Assembly (NCBI RefSeq): GCF_001428565.1
Contig: NZ_LMIA01000012.1
Location: forward strand, 241,472 to 305,471
Direction of reading: 5' to 3'
Source of the DNA: Nocardioides sp. Root190
Lineage (GTDB): Bacteria; Actinomycetota; Actinomycetes; Propionibacteriales; Nocardioidaceae
DNA length: 64,000 nucleotides
Shown: in pieces, positions 15,522-24,402 of the stretch
Numbering within the stretch: the stretch's first letter is position 1
Layout of the letters: each line of letters begins with the position of its first letter
Position numbers and translations under genes: made by a program
The notes under the pieces: generated by a model
What the model was told of the DNA's origin: nothing
Seen by the model: only the letters and a program-made list of their open reading frames with translations
Databases searched by the model: none

Positions 15522-16958
15522 TCAGTCGAGCAGGTCCTCGACCCCGTTGGTGAGCTTGACGACGAAGAAGCCGCCGGTGCCGTCGGTGTACCAGACAGTG
15601 TCGTTGTCCGGATCCCACGCGGGCTGGGAGAGCGCGCTCGCCCCGCCCTTCGACGGCTTGTTGAAGTAGGCCACCTCGACAGGGTGCTGGACGTCGCTGA
15701 TGTCGAAGATCCGAAGTCCGGAACCCACCATCGAGCAGGCGGCGAGATCTGGAGCGTCGCGGGTGGGCACCGAGCAGTAGTGCGCCGAGTAGCCACCGAT
15801 CGGGAGCGCCGAGCCCGGGTCCGAGAGGACCTCCTTGGTCCGGTTCTCCTTCTGGTGGACGGCGAGCCGAATGTCCGACACGAGGGCCGGCGTCTCCGGG
15901 TCCGTGACGTCGATGATCCGCGCGGCGCCGACAGGGCTGTTCTTGAAGTCGACCGTGAACCCGTCGCCGAACCAGTCGGTGAACTCGTCGACCTCGAGGA
16001 CGTAGGAACGACCGTCGCGCTGGAAGGGCTCGGCGACCTGCGGGATGGAGATCCCGGGCCAGTCGATCTCACCGAGGAGTGCTGCCTTCGGGGACCTCGC
16101 CCTCGCCTGCACCTGGGAGACGTCGTAGATCTGGAGACTCGGGTCGTCCAGGATCGCCTTGCTCGACGGGATGCCCATGTTGGCGACGTACATCGTGTTG
16201 CCGTCGTCAGAGAAGCGCAGACCGTGGGCAACCACGCCGCTCTTCACCATCAGCACCCGCGGCCTGCGGGGCTCGGCGAGGTCGACGGCAGTGATCGTGA
16301 AGCCCGCGGCGCCAGCGGTCCAGAAGGTCTGACCGTCCGGAGAGAACCCGCTCTCGTGACCGAAGACGCCGGCCAGCGTGGTGGAGAGGAGCTTGGGCTT
16401 GCGGCAGTCCGTGCGGACGTCGTACACGTCGAGCACGCCGGGCGCGGTGGCGAGGGTGCCCATCACGCCGACGAGCAGTCCGCGTTCCTGGTTCACCAGC
16501 AACGACTCGTGCGGGCTGAGCATCGCGGGCGTGATCAGGTTGGCGGTCTTGCGGGGCTGCGCAGGGTTGGTCATGTCGAGGACGACCACGCCCAGCCCGG
16601 TGCCGTTCAGCAGGTTGCCGATCACGTCCAGCCCGATGATCCGGGTGGAGTCGTAGAAGGCACAGGTGTGCCCCTGGGAGTCCGTGTAGCGCAGGGTCTT
16701 GAAGCCGCCCGTGGTGCCGTGGCGGCCCACCTGCTCGGTGTTGCAGGTGTAGCCGAGCTGGGCGCGACCGGAGTCGAAGTCGGCCTTCGGGACCCGGCCC
16801 TGCAGCGAGGTGGTCTCGGGCCGGGAGCCCGGACCGCAGTCGGCCGCGGGCACCGCCTGCGGCGGGACGGGGTCCTCTGCGGTCGCGACGAACGCGCCTC
16901 CGACGACCATCCCTGCCGTGACGACGGCCAGACCGATCCTGCGTTGCAGAGCCCCCAT
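15522..16958 (-). CDS. Secreted LVIVD-repeat beta-propeller protein
   Basis: The 478-residue protein has a Sec-type signal (MGALQRRIGLAVVTAGMVVG ending near ATAED). Propeller-like repeats follow, with recurring GVVVLDMTNPAQPRKTANL, LQIYDVSQVQ, ARIIDVTDPETPALVSD and LRIFDISDVQHPVEVAYF units typical of the LVIVD family. I prefer ATG 16958 over the TTG nine bases upstream. It should be extracellular. The run fadD19-oxidoreductase-this gene-SDR suggests KstR control, but its role in sterol use is unknown. Confidence 0.8.
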   Translation of the reverse strand: MGALQRRIGLAVVTAGMVVGGAFVATAEDPVPPQAVPAADCGPGSRPETTSLQGRVPKADFDSGRAQLGYTCNTEQVGRHGTTGGFKTLRYTDSQGHTCAFYDSTRIIGLDVIGNLLNGTGLGVVVLDMTNPAQPRKTANLITPAMLSPHESLLVNQERGLLVGVMGTLATAPGVLDVYDVRTDCRKPKLLSTTLAGVFGHESGFSPDGQTFWTAGAAGFTITAVDLAEPRRPRVLMVKSGVVAHGLRFSDDGNTMYVANMGIPSSKAILDDPSLQIYDVSQVQARARSPKAALLGEIDWPGISIPQVAEPFQRDGRSYVLEVDEFTDWFGDGFTVDFKNSPVGAARIIDVTDPETPALVSDIRLAVHQKENRTKEVLSDPGSALPIGGYSAHYCSVPTRDAPDLAACSMVGSGLRIFDISDVQHPVEVAYFNKPSKGGASALSQPAWDPDNDTVWYTDGTGGFFVVKLTNGVEDLLD

Positions 16959-16983
16959 GTGCCCCAACCTTCCTTCGGACGAC

Positions 16984-18090
16984 TCAGATTCCGGCGATGC
17001 CGCTCAGCTTCTTGACTGTGTCCTCGAACTCGGAGACCAGGTCTGCCATCACCTCGGCGACGGGCCGGACCTCGTTCATCCTGCCGACGATCTGGCCGAT
17101 CGGCATGGAGATCACGTCGGGATCGCCGGAAGCATTGATCCGGCTGTGGGCGTCAGCGACCAGGAGGTTCTGCAGCGGCATCGGGAGCGGGGCCGGGGCG
17201 TCCTCCTCGGTCCAGGCCTCGGTCCACTTTGTCTTGAGCAGGCGAGCCGGCTTGCCGGTGTAGATCCGGGTCCGGACCGTGTCGGACGAGGTCGCCCGCA
17301 GGAAGGCGGTCTCCCAGCCCTGGTTCGAGGCGAGGTTGCGGTACTCCTCGGTGCCGAGCCAGATCGAGCCGGTCCAGACACCCTGCGCACCGAGGCCCAG
17401 GGACGCCGCGATCTGGCGTCCCGAGCCGATGCCGCCGGCGCCGAGCACCGGGACGTCCGGGCCGACCGCGTCGACGATGTCGGGGGTGAGCACCATGCTG
17501 GCGATCTCGCCGGTGTGGCCGCCGGCCTCGTAGCCCTGCGCGATGATGATGTCCACGCCGTTGGCGACGTGGCTCTGGGCGTGCTTGGGAGCACCGGCGA
17601 GGGCGGCGACCTTGAGGCCTGCGGCCTGGCACTCGGCGATCACGTCCTTCGGCGGGGTGCCCAGCGCGTTGGCGATCAGGACCGGCCGGTGCTGCAGGGC
17701 GACGTCGACGTGCGAGCGGGCCATCGAGTGCAGCCAGCCGAGCACGCCCTCACGGCCCTCGCCCTCCGGGAGCGGCGGGACGCCGAGCTTGAGGAGCGTC
17801 TCATCGACGAACCTCTTGTGCTCGTCCGGGATGTACGACGACAGGTCGGCCGAGGTGCCCTCGGTCGGCACCTTCATCGGCATGACCACGTCGACGCCGT
17901 ACGGCTTGCCGTCGGTGTTCTCATCCATCCACGTGAGAACCCGGTCGAGCTCGTCCGGGTCGTTGAACCGGACACAGCCGAGGACGCCCAGTCCGCCGGC
18001 GCGGGACACCGCCGCAGCGACGTGCTCGGACGGGGTGAAGGCGAAGATCGGGTAGTCGATCCCGAACGCCTCGCAGAGGGGGGTACGCAT
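16984..18090 (-). CDS. Nitronate-monooxygenase-like flavin oxidoreductase
   Basis: This 368-residue TIM-barrel enzyme of the NPD family shows AVSRAGGLGVLGCVRF near the start, the GHTGE region in AQGYEAGGHTGEIASMVL, and a flavin-phosphate-binding segment VLGAGGIGSGRQIAAS. Family members are FMN-dependent and use NAD(P)H or oxidise nitronates; the steroid gene ipdC belongs to the same superfamily. Its ATG overlaps the fadD19 stop by one base, so it is cotranscribed with fadD19. I infer an oxidoreductase step in sterol side-chain metabolism; the substrate is unknown. Confidence 0.8.
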   Translation of the reverse strand: MRTPLCEAFGIDYPIFAFTPSEHVAAAVSRAGGLGVLGCVRFNDPDELDRVLTWMDENTDGKPYGVDVVMPMKVPTEGTSADLSSYIPDEHKRFVDETLLKLGVPPLPEGEGREGVLGWLHSMARSHVDVALQHRPVLIANALGTPPKDVIAECQAAGLKVAALAGAPKHAQSHVANGVDIIIAQGYEAGGHTGEIASMVLTPDIVDAVGPDVPVLGAGGIGSGRQIAASLGLGAQGVWTGSIWLGTEEYRNLASNQGWETAFLRATSSDTVRTRIYTGKPARLLKTKWTEAWTEEDAPAPLPMPLQNLLVADAHSRINASGDPDVISMPIGQIVGRMNEVRPVAEVMADLVSEFEDTVKKLSGIAGI

Positions 18091-19721
18091 CAGAGGTTCG
18101 CTCCTACGGTCGTGCGCTCGGCGAGTGCGAGCTCCTTGGCCTTGGGGTACTGCGCCTTGCCGGTGGCATTGCGCGGGACCTCCGGGACGATGGTGAGGGC
18201 GCGCGGCAGCTTGTAGCCGGACAGGTGCGCCCGCAGGAAGGTGCGCAGCTCCTCCAGCTCGACGACCTGGCCCGGGCGCTGCTCGACGACGGCGGCCACG
18301 GCCTGGCCGTACTTCTCGTCAGGCAGTCCGACGACGAGGGCGTCGTACACGCCGGGGTGGGCCTTGATGGCCTGCTCCACCTCTTCCGGGTAGACCTTCT
18401 CGCCGCCGGTGTTGATGCAGTTGGAGCCGCGGCCGAGCAGCGTGATCCGGTTGCCCTCCTCGATCCGAGCGTTGTCGCCGGGGATGGAGTAGCGGACGCC
18501 GTCGATCTCGATGAAGGTCTTCGCGGACTTCTCGGGGTCCTTGTAGTAGCCGACCGGAACGTTGCCCGAGCGAGCAGTGCGGCCGACCTTGCCGACGTCC
18601 GCGACCGGGTCGAGGACCTGGTTGTCGTCGCCGAGGATGACGGTGGTCGACGGGATCGACACGACCGGGCCGTCGGTGGACAGTGCGCTGGCGTCCTGCA
18701 GGCCGGTGCCCTGGAAGCCGGTCTCCGAGGAGCCGATGGAGTCGGTGAAGACGGCGTTCGGGAAGTGCTTCATCCAGCGCTCCTTCACCGACTTGGAGAA
18801 GATCGCGGCGCTGGAGGCGATGGCGAACAGTGTCTGGCCGTCGTACCCACCGGCCTCGTAGGCGTCGATGAGCGGGACGGCCATGGCGTCACCGGTCATG
18901 AACATCATCTGGACGCCGTGCTTGTCGACGAGGTCCCACGTGCGGACGGGGTCGAACTTCGGCTCGAGGATGGTGACCTGGCCGGCGAACAGGTGCATGA
19001 GCAGGGATGCCTGGGCGCCACCGTGCATCAGGGGGCTGAGCGGGAGTGTGACCAGCCCGGCCTCGAGGGCCTTCTTCGACTGGTCGAACTCCTCGAGCGG
19101 CTCGCCGCTCATGAAGTCGATGCCGCCGCCGAGCACCCGCCAGAAGTCCTCGTGGCGCCACATGACGCCCTTCGGGAAGCCGGTGGTGCCGCCGGTGTAG
19201 ATGATGTGGATGTCGTCAGGGCTGCGCTCACCGAAGTCACGGGCGTCGGACTGGCCGGCGACGGCCTCCTCGAGCGTCACGCCACCGTAGGCGGACAGGT
19301 CGCTCGCGTCGTCGGGCTCGAGCGGGTTCGACACGGCGACGACGGCCTTCATCGCGCTGACCTTGGGCAGCACCTCGGCGACCAGGTCGGCGTAGACGCG
19401 GTCGTGGACCAGACCCACCAGGTCGGCGTTGTCGAAGAGGTACTCGAGCTCGCCGGCGACGTAGCGGAAGTTGACGTTGATCGACACGGCGCGCACCTTG
19501 AGGATCGCGATCAGGGCGATCACGTGCTCGATGCTGTTCTTGGCATAGAGACCGACGTGGTCTCCCTTGCCGATGCCTTGTGCCTGCAGGTAGTGCGCGA
19601 GCTTGTTGGACTCCGATTCCAGCTCGGCGAAGGTGATGACGCGGTCCCCCACCTGCACGGCAGGCTTGTCCGGGACGGCGTCGACGGCGTGTTCGAAGAG
19701 ATCGGCGATGTTCAAGGCCAC
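18090..19721 (-). CDS. fadD19: Steroid-CoA ligase FadD19
   Basis: The 543-residue acyl-adenylate-forming enzyme has the AMP motif YTGGTTGFPKGVMWRHED, DSIGSSETGFQGT in the middle and GRGSNCINTGGEKVYPEEVE near the C-terminal hinge. Long stretches match FadD19 of Mycobacterium tuberculosis (Rv3515c) as I remember it. FadD19 activates the C26 carboxyl of sterol side chains to the CoA ester in the cytoplasm. GTG 19721 follows a TAGTCT -10 by seven bases, next to a KstR box. The divergent echA19 reproduces the Rv3515c-Rv3516 order. Confidence 0.93.
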   Translation of the reverse strand: MALNIADLFEHAVDAVPDKPAVQVGDRVITFAELESESNKLAHYLQAQGIGKGDHVGLYAKNSIEHVIALIAILKVRAVSINVNFRYVAGELEYLFDNADLVGLVHDRVYADLVAEVLPKVSAMKAVVAVSNPLEPDDASDLSAYGGVTLEEAVAGQSDARDFGERSPDDIHIIYTGGTTGFPKGVMWRHEDFWRVLGGGIDFMSGEPLEEFDQSKKALEAGLVTLPLSPLMHGGAQASLLMHLFAGQVTILEPKFDPVRTWDLVDKHGVQMMFMTGDAMAVPLIDAYEAGGYDGQTLFAIASSAAIFSKSVKERWMKHFPNAVFTDSIGSSETGFQGTGLQDASALSTDGPVVSIPSTTVILGDDNQVLDPVADVGKVGRTARSGNVPVGYYKDPEKSAKTFIEIDGVRYSIPGDNARIEEGNRITLLGRGSNCINTGGEKVYPEEVEQAIKAHPGVYDALVVGLPDEKYGQAVAAVVEQRPGQVVELEELRTFLRAHLSGYKLPRALTIVPEVPRNATGKAQYPKAKELALAERTTVGANL

Positions 19722-19732
19722 GGAGCCGAGAC

Positions 19733-19746
19733 TAGAACACGTTTCA
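19733..19746. promoter_or_regulatory. KstR operator between fadD19 and echA19
   Basis: TAGAACACGTTTCA fits the KstR consensus TnnAACnnGTTnnA exactly. It overlaps the minus-strand -10 TAGTCT (19729-19734) of fadD19. The echA19 -10 TAGCGT lies at 19756-19761, seven bases before its ATG. One box can therefore control both divergent, apparently leaderless promoters. Confidence 0.88.
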
Positions 19747-19768
19747 CTTTTTCGCTAGCGTGGTTCGC

Positions 19769-20581
19769 ATGTCCTCCACTGACACGCCCGTCCGCACCAC
19801 TCCCGACTGCCTCGTCGAGCAGGACGGCCACAAGCTGATCGTCACCATGAACCGGCCCGAGCGCCGCAATGCGCTCTCCTCCGAGATGCTGCGGATCATG
19901 GAGGACGCCTGGGACCGGGTGAACTCCGATCCCGAGATCCGGGTGTGCATCCTGACCGGTGCGGGTGGCTACTTCTGCGCAGGCATGGACCTGCAGAAGG
20001 CCAACGAGAAGCCACCGTCGGAGAGCTTCGAGTCGGGCGAGTACGACCCCACCGTCATCAAGGGCCTGCTCAAGGGCTTCCGGCTCACCAAGCCGCTCAT
20101 CGCAGCCGTCGAGGGCCCCGCGATCGCCGGCGGCACCGAGATCCTGCAGGGCACCGACATCCGCGTCGCGGGTGAGTCGGCCAAGTTCGGCGTCGCCGAG
20201 GCGCGCTGGAGCCTCTACCCGATGGGCGGGTCCGCCGTGCGGCTCCCCCGCCAGATCCCGTACACCGTCGCCGCCGAGCTGCTGCTCACGGGCAGGACCC
20301 TGCTCGCCCCCGAGGCCAAGGAGCTGGGTCTCATCGGACACGTCGTCCCCGACGGCGAGGCGCTTGCGAAGGCGCACGAGATCGCGGACCTGATCGCCGC
20401 CAACGGGCCGCTCGCCGTCCAGGCGATCCTCAAGACGATGCGCGACTCCGAGGGCAAGCACGAGGAGGACTGCTGGGCCGAGGACGCGAAGGTCGGCGCC
20501 GCGGTGTTCTCCTCGGAGGACGCCAAGGAGGGTCCGCGCGCGTTCATGGAGAAGCGGGCGCCGCAGTTCAAGGGCCGGTAG
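19769..20581 (+). CDS. echA19: Enoyl-CoA hydratase EchA19
   Basis: This 270-residue crotonase-fold enzyme shows MNRPERRNALSSEM, the oxyanion-hole segment GAGGYFCAGMDL and AVEGPAIAGGTEILQGTDIRVA. In mycobacteria EchA19 hydrates unsaturated steroid side-chain CoA esters during beta-oxidation. Position divergent to fadD19 with a shared KstR box matches Rv3516. I start at ATG 19769, seven bases after TAGCGT, rather than GTG 19760. The C-terminus (ERAFMEKRAPQFKGR-like) is typical of the subfamily. Confidence 0.9.
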   Translation: MSSTDTPVRTTPDCLVEQDGHKLIVTMNRPERRNALSSEMLRIMEDAWDRVNSDPEIRVCILTGAGGYFCAGMDLQKANEKPPSESFESGEYDPTVIKGLLKGFRLTKPLIAAVEGPAIAGGTEILQGTDIRVAGESAKFGVAEARWSLYPMGGSAVRLPRQIPYTVAAELLLTGRTLLAPEAKELGLIGHVVPDGEALAKAHEIADLIAANGPLAVQAILKTMRDSEGKHEEDCWAEDAKVGAAVFSSEDAKEGPRAFMEKRAPQFKGR

Positions 20582-20597
20582 CCCCAGGCCGCCCGAG

Positions 20598-21218
20598 TCA
20601 GGAGCGGGCCGCCACCACGTGGCGGTCGAGCCACTCCGAGAAGTCCTCCAGGCTCGCCAGGACTGCGTGCGTGCCGGCCGCGCGCAGCTCCTCCTCAGTG
20701 CAACCACCGGTCAGCACCGAGACGCTGACGACCTCGGCTGCGAGCGCACCCTCGACGTCGTGGACGTGGTCACCGACGTAGAGCGACGCGCCTTCGCGAC
20801 GCAGCGCGTCAGCCTTGCCCACGCCCCACACCCAGCCCTCGAGCACGTCCACGTCGAGGCCCGTGTGCTCGAGGTGAAGGCGGGCGTTGTCGGGGAACTT
20901 GCCGGTCACCACGACCACCCGGCCACCGTGGCGTCGTACGGCGGCGATCGCCTCGTGCGCACCGGGCAGGACCGGCACGCTCGTGATGGCGTGCTCGGGG
21001 TACAGCGCGCGGAACCGGTCCCCCGCCGCCGGGATCTGCTCGGGCGGCAGGTACGGCGCGAGCAGCATGTCCAGCGGCGGCCCGAGACGCGCGGTCATCT
21101 CCGCGACGGGGAACTCCACGCCGAGCTCGGCGCCGAGCGCCTCCAGCACCTGCCGGAAGCCCGGCGCGGTGTCGATGAGGGTGAGGTCGAGATCGAATCC
21201 GACGACGAGTTGCGCCAC
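20598..21218 (-). CDS. HAD-superfamily phosphatase
   Basis: This 206-residue HAD hydrolase starts with motif I DLDLTLIDT (nucleophile and acid Asp), has motif II in VVVTGKF and motif IV near YVGDHVHDVEGA. A helical cap follows motif I as in phosphoglycolate-phosphatase-like enzymes. It acts on a small phosphorylated metabolite in the cytoplasm, but the substrate cannot be told. It lies 25 bases downstream of the fadD8-like ligase on the same strand, so it may share that KstR-controlled transcript. Confidence 0.85.
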   Translation of the reverse strand: MAQLVVGFDLDLTLIDTAPGFRQVLEALGAELGVEFPVAEMTARLGPPLDMLLAPYLPPEQIPAAGDRFRALYPEHAITSVPVLPGAHEAIAAVRRHGGRVVVVTGKFPDNARLHLEHTGLDVDVLEGWVWGVGKADALRREGASLYVGDHVHDVEGALAAEVVSVSVLTGGCTEEELRAAGTHAVLASLEDFSEWLDRHVVAARS

Positions 21219-21243
21219 GACGCCACCCTAGGCCGCGCGCGGG

Positions 21244-22842
21244 TCAGCCGACTGAGCGGTCTCCGGTCCAGTACTTCGCGCGCAATGCCTTCTTGTCCGG
21301 CTTCCCGAGTCCGGTCAAGGGGAGCGCGTCGACCGCGAACACGTCCTTGGGTGCCTGCACGGCACCCTTGCGCTGCTTGACGGCGTCCTTGATCTCCGCG
21401 ATGACCTCCTCGGTCAGCTCGTGGCCGTCACGCAGCACGACGACCGCGGTCACTGCCTCGCCGAACTTCTCGTGCGGGGTCCCGATGACGCCGACCTGGG
21501 CAATCGCCGGGTGCTCGGCGATGACGTCCTCGACCTCGCGGGGGAAGACGTTGAACCCACCCGTCACGATCATGTCCTTGGTGCGGTCGACGATGTACCA
21601 GAGGCCGTTCTCGTCCTCGCGCGCCACGTCGCCGGTGTGCATCCAGCCGTCACGGAAGGTCTCGGCCGTCGCCTCGGGCAGCTGCCAGTAGCCCGCGGAG
21701 AGCAGCGGTCCCGCGACGCAGATCTCTCCCGGCTCGCCCTGGGGCACCGGGTTGCCGTCCTCACCGAGCAGCGCGGTGCGGAGGTACGCCGACGGGCGGC
21801 CGCACGACGTCAGCCGGGACTCGATGGGCTTGCCGTCGGCGTCGACGTGGTCGCCCTTGGGGAAGTAGCTGATCACCATCGGCGCCTCGGACTGCCCATA
21901 GTACTGCGCGAAGATCGGGCCGAACCTCTCGATCGCCTCCTTGAGGCGCACCGGGTTGATCGCCGACGCGCCGTAGTAGACGGTCTCGAGGGAGGACAGG
22001 TCGCGGGTGTGCGAGTCCGGGTGGTCCATCAGCGCGTAGAGCATCGTCGGCACGAGCATCAGGGAGTTGATCTTCTTCTCCTCGATGGTCTTCAGCACGT
22101 CGGCCGGGTCGAAGCGCGACGACACGAACAGGGTGCCGCCCTTGAGTACGACCGGGACGAAGAAGGCCGCGCCGGCGTGCGAGAGCGGGGTGCACATCAG
22201 GAAGCGCGGCTCGTCGGGCCACTCCCACTCGGCCATCTGGATCTGCGCCATGGTCGAGAACGCGCGCACGTTGCCGATCACGCCCTTGGGCTTGCCGGTG
22301 GTGCCACCGGTGTAGGTGATCGAGGTGATGTGGTCGGGCTCGAGGATCGCCGCCTGGACCGGCTTCGGCTCGAAGGTCGCTGCGACCTCGGTCAGGTCGG
22401 TGCCGACGTCGGCGAGCTGCTCCGGAACGGGGCCGATGGTCAGCACCTGCTTGAGACCCGGGCACTTGCCGAGCAGTTCGACGGCACGCTCGACGAAGTA
22501 GGGGTCGATCACGAGCGTGGTGATGCCCGCGTCGTTGATGACGTAGGCGTGGTCGTCGGCCGAGCCGAGCGGGTGCAGGGACGTCCGCTGGAAGCCCTGG
22601 GTCTGTCCGGCTCCGAGGATGAACAGCACCTCGGGCCGGTTGAGCGCGAGGAGCGCACCGGGCGTTCCCCGACCGGCGCCGAGCGCCTCGAATGCCTGGA
22701 TGTACTGGGAGATCCGGTCCGCGGTCTCCCGGCCGGTCAGGGTCACCTCGCCCAGATGGACGATCGGACGGTCGGCGTGGCGCTTGAGCGCCGCGACCAT
22801 CAGGTGGCCGTTGTGGGCAGGGGTCCGGAGCTGGTCGGTCAC
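21244..22842 (-). CDS. Acyl-CoA synthetase, FadD8-like
   Basis: The 532-residue ANL ligase has the AMP motif TYTGGTTGKPKGVIGN, VYYGASAINPVRLKEAI and YYGQSEAPMVISYF in the middle, and VDRTKDMIVTGGFNVFPREVE at the hinge. The N-terminus (HNGHLMVAALKRHADRPIVH) and other blocks closely resemble FadD8 (Rv0551c) as I recall it. GTG 22842 lies six bases after a TACTCT -10, beside a perfect KstR palindrome, so it is probably a sterol-induced ligase. The substrate is unknown; a side-chain or ring-derived acid is likely. Confidence 0.82.
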   Translation of the reverse strand: MTDQLRTPAHNGHLMVAALKRHADRPIVHLGEVTLTGRETADRISQYIQAFEALGAGRGTPGALLALNRPEVLFILGAGQTQGFQRTSLHPLGSADDHAYVINDAGITTLVIDPYFVERAVELLGKCPGLKQVLTIGPVPEQLADVGTDLTEVAATFEPKPVQAAILEPDHITSITYTGGTTGKPKGVIGNVRAFSTMAQIQMAEWEWPDEPRFLMCTPLSHAGAAFFVPVVLKGGTLFVSSRFDPADVLKTIEEKKINSLMLVPTMLYALMDHPDSHTRDLSSLETVYYGASAINPVRLKEAIERFGPIFAQYYGQSEAPMVISYFPKGDHVDADGKPIESRLTSCGRPSAYLRTALLGEDGNPVPQGEPGEICVAGPLLSAGYWQLPEATAETFRDGWMHTGDVAREDENGLWYIVDRTKDMIVTGGFNVFPREVEDVIAEHPAIAQVGVIGTPHEKFGEAVTAVVVLRDGHELTEEVIAEIKDAVKQRKGAVQAPKDVFAVDALPLTGLGKPDKKALRAKYWTGDRSVG

Positions 22843-22852
22843 AGTCGCAGAG

Positions 22853-22866
22853 TAGAACGTGTTCTA
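22853..22866. promoter_or_regulatory. KstR operator upstream of the fadD8-like gene
   Basis: TAGAACGTGTTCTA is a fully symmetric match to TnnAACnnGTTnnA. It overlaps the -10 element TACTCT (minus strand, 22849-22854), which lies six bases before GTG 22842. Repression and a leaderless transcript are expected. Confidence 0.88.
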
Positions 22867-22883
22867 ACTCTGGACAAGAGATC

Positions 22884-23270
22884 TCACCCGGCGTGGCGCT
22901 CGACCGGCGCCATCAGGGGCCGTACGCCGCCGAGTCGACGATGGAATCGGACCTGCTCCGCGTGCGTGTCGAGCACGTCCCACAGGGCACGGTGGGCCGA
23001 CCAGGGCAGCGGGTCCGCCCCGGACCACCACCGCTCGCCGAAGCTGATCCAGACCGGGATCCATCCCGCAGCACCGTCCCACGCCCCGCGCTGCGCCTCG
23101 AGCAGACGCCGGCGGACCTGGAACGCCGTACGCGGTCCGTCGACGCAGATCGGCGCCGTGCGGACCGGCCAGACCCACAGGTCCAGCTCCATCAGCTCCA
23201 GCTCGAGGTCACGGAGCAGGGCAGGATCGACCAGCACCGTGGCGACGTTCTCGTGCGGCTCCCGCCTCAT
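22884..23270 (-). CDS. Hypothetical protein
   Basis: This 128-residue soluble protein from ATG 23270 begins MRREPHENVATVLVDPALLRD. It is rich in Trp and Arg (LDLWVWPVRTAPI; WIPVWISFGERWWSG; HRRLGGVRPLMAP). I recognise no family. It sits between the F420-type oxidoreductase and the fadD8-like gene on the same strand, with about 50 bases on the upstream side, so it may be transcribed with the oxidoreductase. There is no sign of membrane association. Confidence 0.6.
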   Translation of the reverse strand: MRREPHENVATVLVDPALLRDLELELMELDLWVWPVRTAPICVDGPRTAFQVRRRLLEAQRGAWDGAAGWIPVWISFGERWWSGADPLPWSAHRALWDVLDTHAEQVRFHRRLGGVRPLMAPVERHAG

Positions 23271-23323
23271 GGCCCGAACGCTAGCCCGCGGCGCCGACAA
23301 CGACCAGCGCCACGGGATGACGA

Positions 23324-24367
23324 TCAGGTGAGCAGCTCGGCGACCTGCCGGATCTCGGCGGCACTGCGCGCGGAGAGCAGCAGGGTCGTCACGCCGGTCT
23401 CCTCCCACTGCGCCACCCGCTCCTTGACCTCACCGGGCGTGCCGATGATGTGCATGTCGTCGACGAGCTCGTCCGGGATGAGCGCGGTCGCCTTGTCCTT
23501 GTCCCCCGCGAGGTACAGGTCCTGCACCTGGTCGGCCAGGTCGCCGTACCCCATCCGCGTGAAGACCTGGGTGTGGAAGTTCTGCTCCTTGGCACCCATG
23601 CCGCCCATGTAGAGCGCCACCACAGGCTTCATCCCGTCGAGGACGGCCTGCTTCTGCTCGGCGTTCTCCACGATCTGGAGGTGGCAGGTCGCGGAGATCT
23701 CGAAGTCGGCGCGGGTACGACGCGCGCCCTCCCGGGCGAACCCCTCGTCGAGCCACGGCTGGTACATCGCGGCGCTCTTCGGCGTGTAGAAGATCGGGAT
23801 CCAGCCGTCGGCGATCTCCGCGGTCTGCGCGACGTTCTTCGGACCCTCCGCGCCCAGCCAGATCGGCAGGTCGGACCGCAGGGGATGCACGATCGGCTTG
23901 AGCGGCTTGCCCAGGTGCACCGCACCCGGGCCGTTGTAGGGCAGCGGGTGGTGCGGACCGGCGTTGATGACCGGCTCCTCGCGGGCCAGCACCTTGCGGA
24001 TGATCTCGACGACCTCACGCGTCCGCGCCAGCGGCTTCGAGAACGGCTGGCCGTACCAGCCCTCGACGACCTGCGGGCCGCTCACTCCCATGCCCAGGAT
24101 GACCCGACCACCGGTGAGATGGTCGAGCGTCAGCGCGTGCATGGCGATCGAGGTCGGCGTGCGGCCCGACATCTGCACGATCGAGGTTCCGAGCCGGACC
24201 CGGCTGGTCTCCCGACCCCACCAGGCCAGCGGGGTGAACGCGTCGCTCCCCCACGCCTCGGCCGTGAAGATCGCGTCGAACCCCGACTCCTCGGCCGCGG
24301 CGACGAGCTCGCCGACACCCTGCGGAGGCTGCGCGCCCCAGTAACCCAGCTGCAGTCCCAGTTTCAT
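23324..24367 (-). CDS. LLM-class F420-dependent oxidoreductase (Rv3520c-like)
   Basis: The 347-residue luciferase-like TIM-barrel enzyme starts MKLGLQLGYWGAQPPQGVGE. It has ARIIDVT-unlike but LLM-typical segments VRLGTSIVQMSGRTP, LDHLTGGRVILGMGVSGPQVVEGW and PIWLGAEGPKNV. These suit deazaflavin F420 binding. Rv3520c, a probable F420-dependent enzyme of the sterol cluster, occupies the same divergent position next to the DUF35 gene. The exact reaction is unknown. I start at ATG 24367; the longer frame would run into the KstR boxes. Confidence 0.85.
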   Translation of the reverse strand: MKLGLQLGYWGAQPPQGVGELVAAAEESGFDAIFTAEAWGSDAFTPLAWWGRETSRVRLGTSIVQMSGRTPTSIAMHALTLDHLTGGRVILGMGVSGPQVVEGWYGQPFSKPLARTREVVEIIRKVLAREEPVINAGPHHPLPYNGPGAVHLGKPLKPIVHPLRSDLPIWLGAEGPKNVAQTAEIADGWIPIFYTPKSAAMYQPWLDEGFAREGARRTRADFEISATCHLQIVENAEQKQAVLDGMKPVVALYMGGMGAKEQNFHTQVFTRMGYGDLADQVQDLYLAGDKDKATALIPDELVDDMHIIGTPGEVKERVAQWEETGVTTLLLSARSAAEIRQVAELLT

Positions 24368-24402
24368 GGCTCGAATCATGCCCTGACGGCGCGCCGCATT
24401 TC

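Noticed and set aside
14583..17015. A long open frame on the plus strand opposite the SDR and LVIVD genes
   Set aside because: It is a high-GC antisense frame with biased composition, while the minus-strand proteins have clear families and signals.
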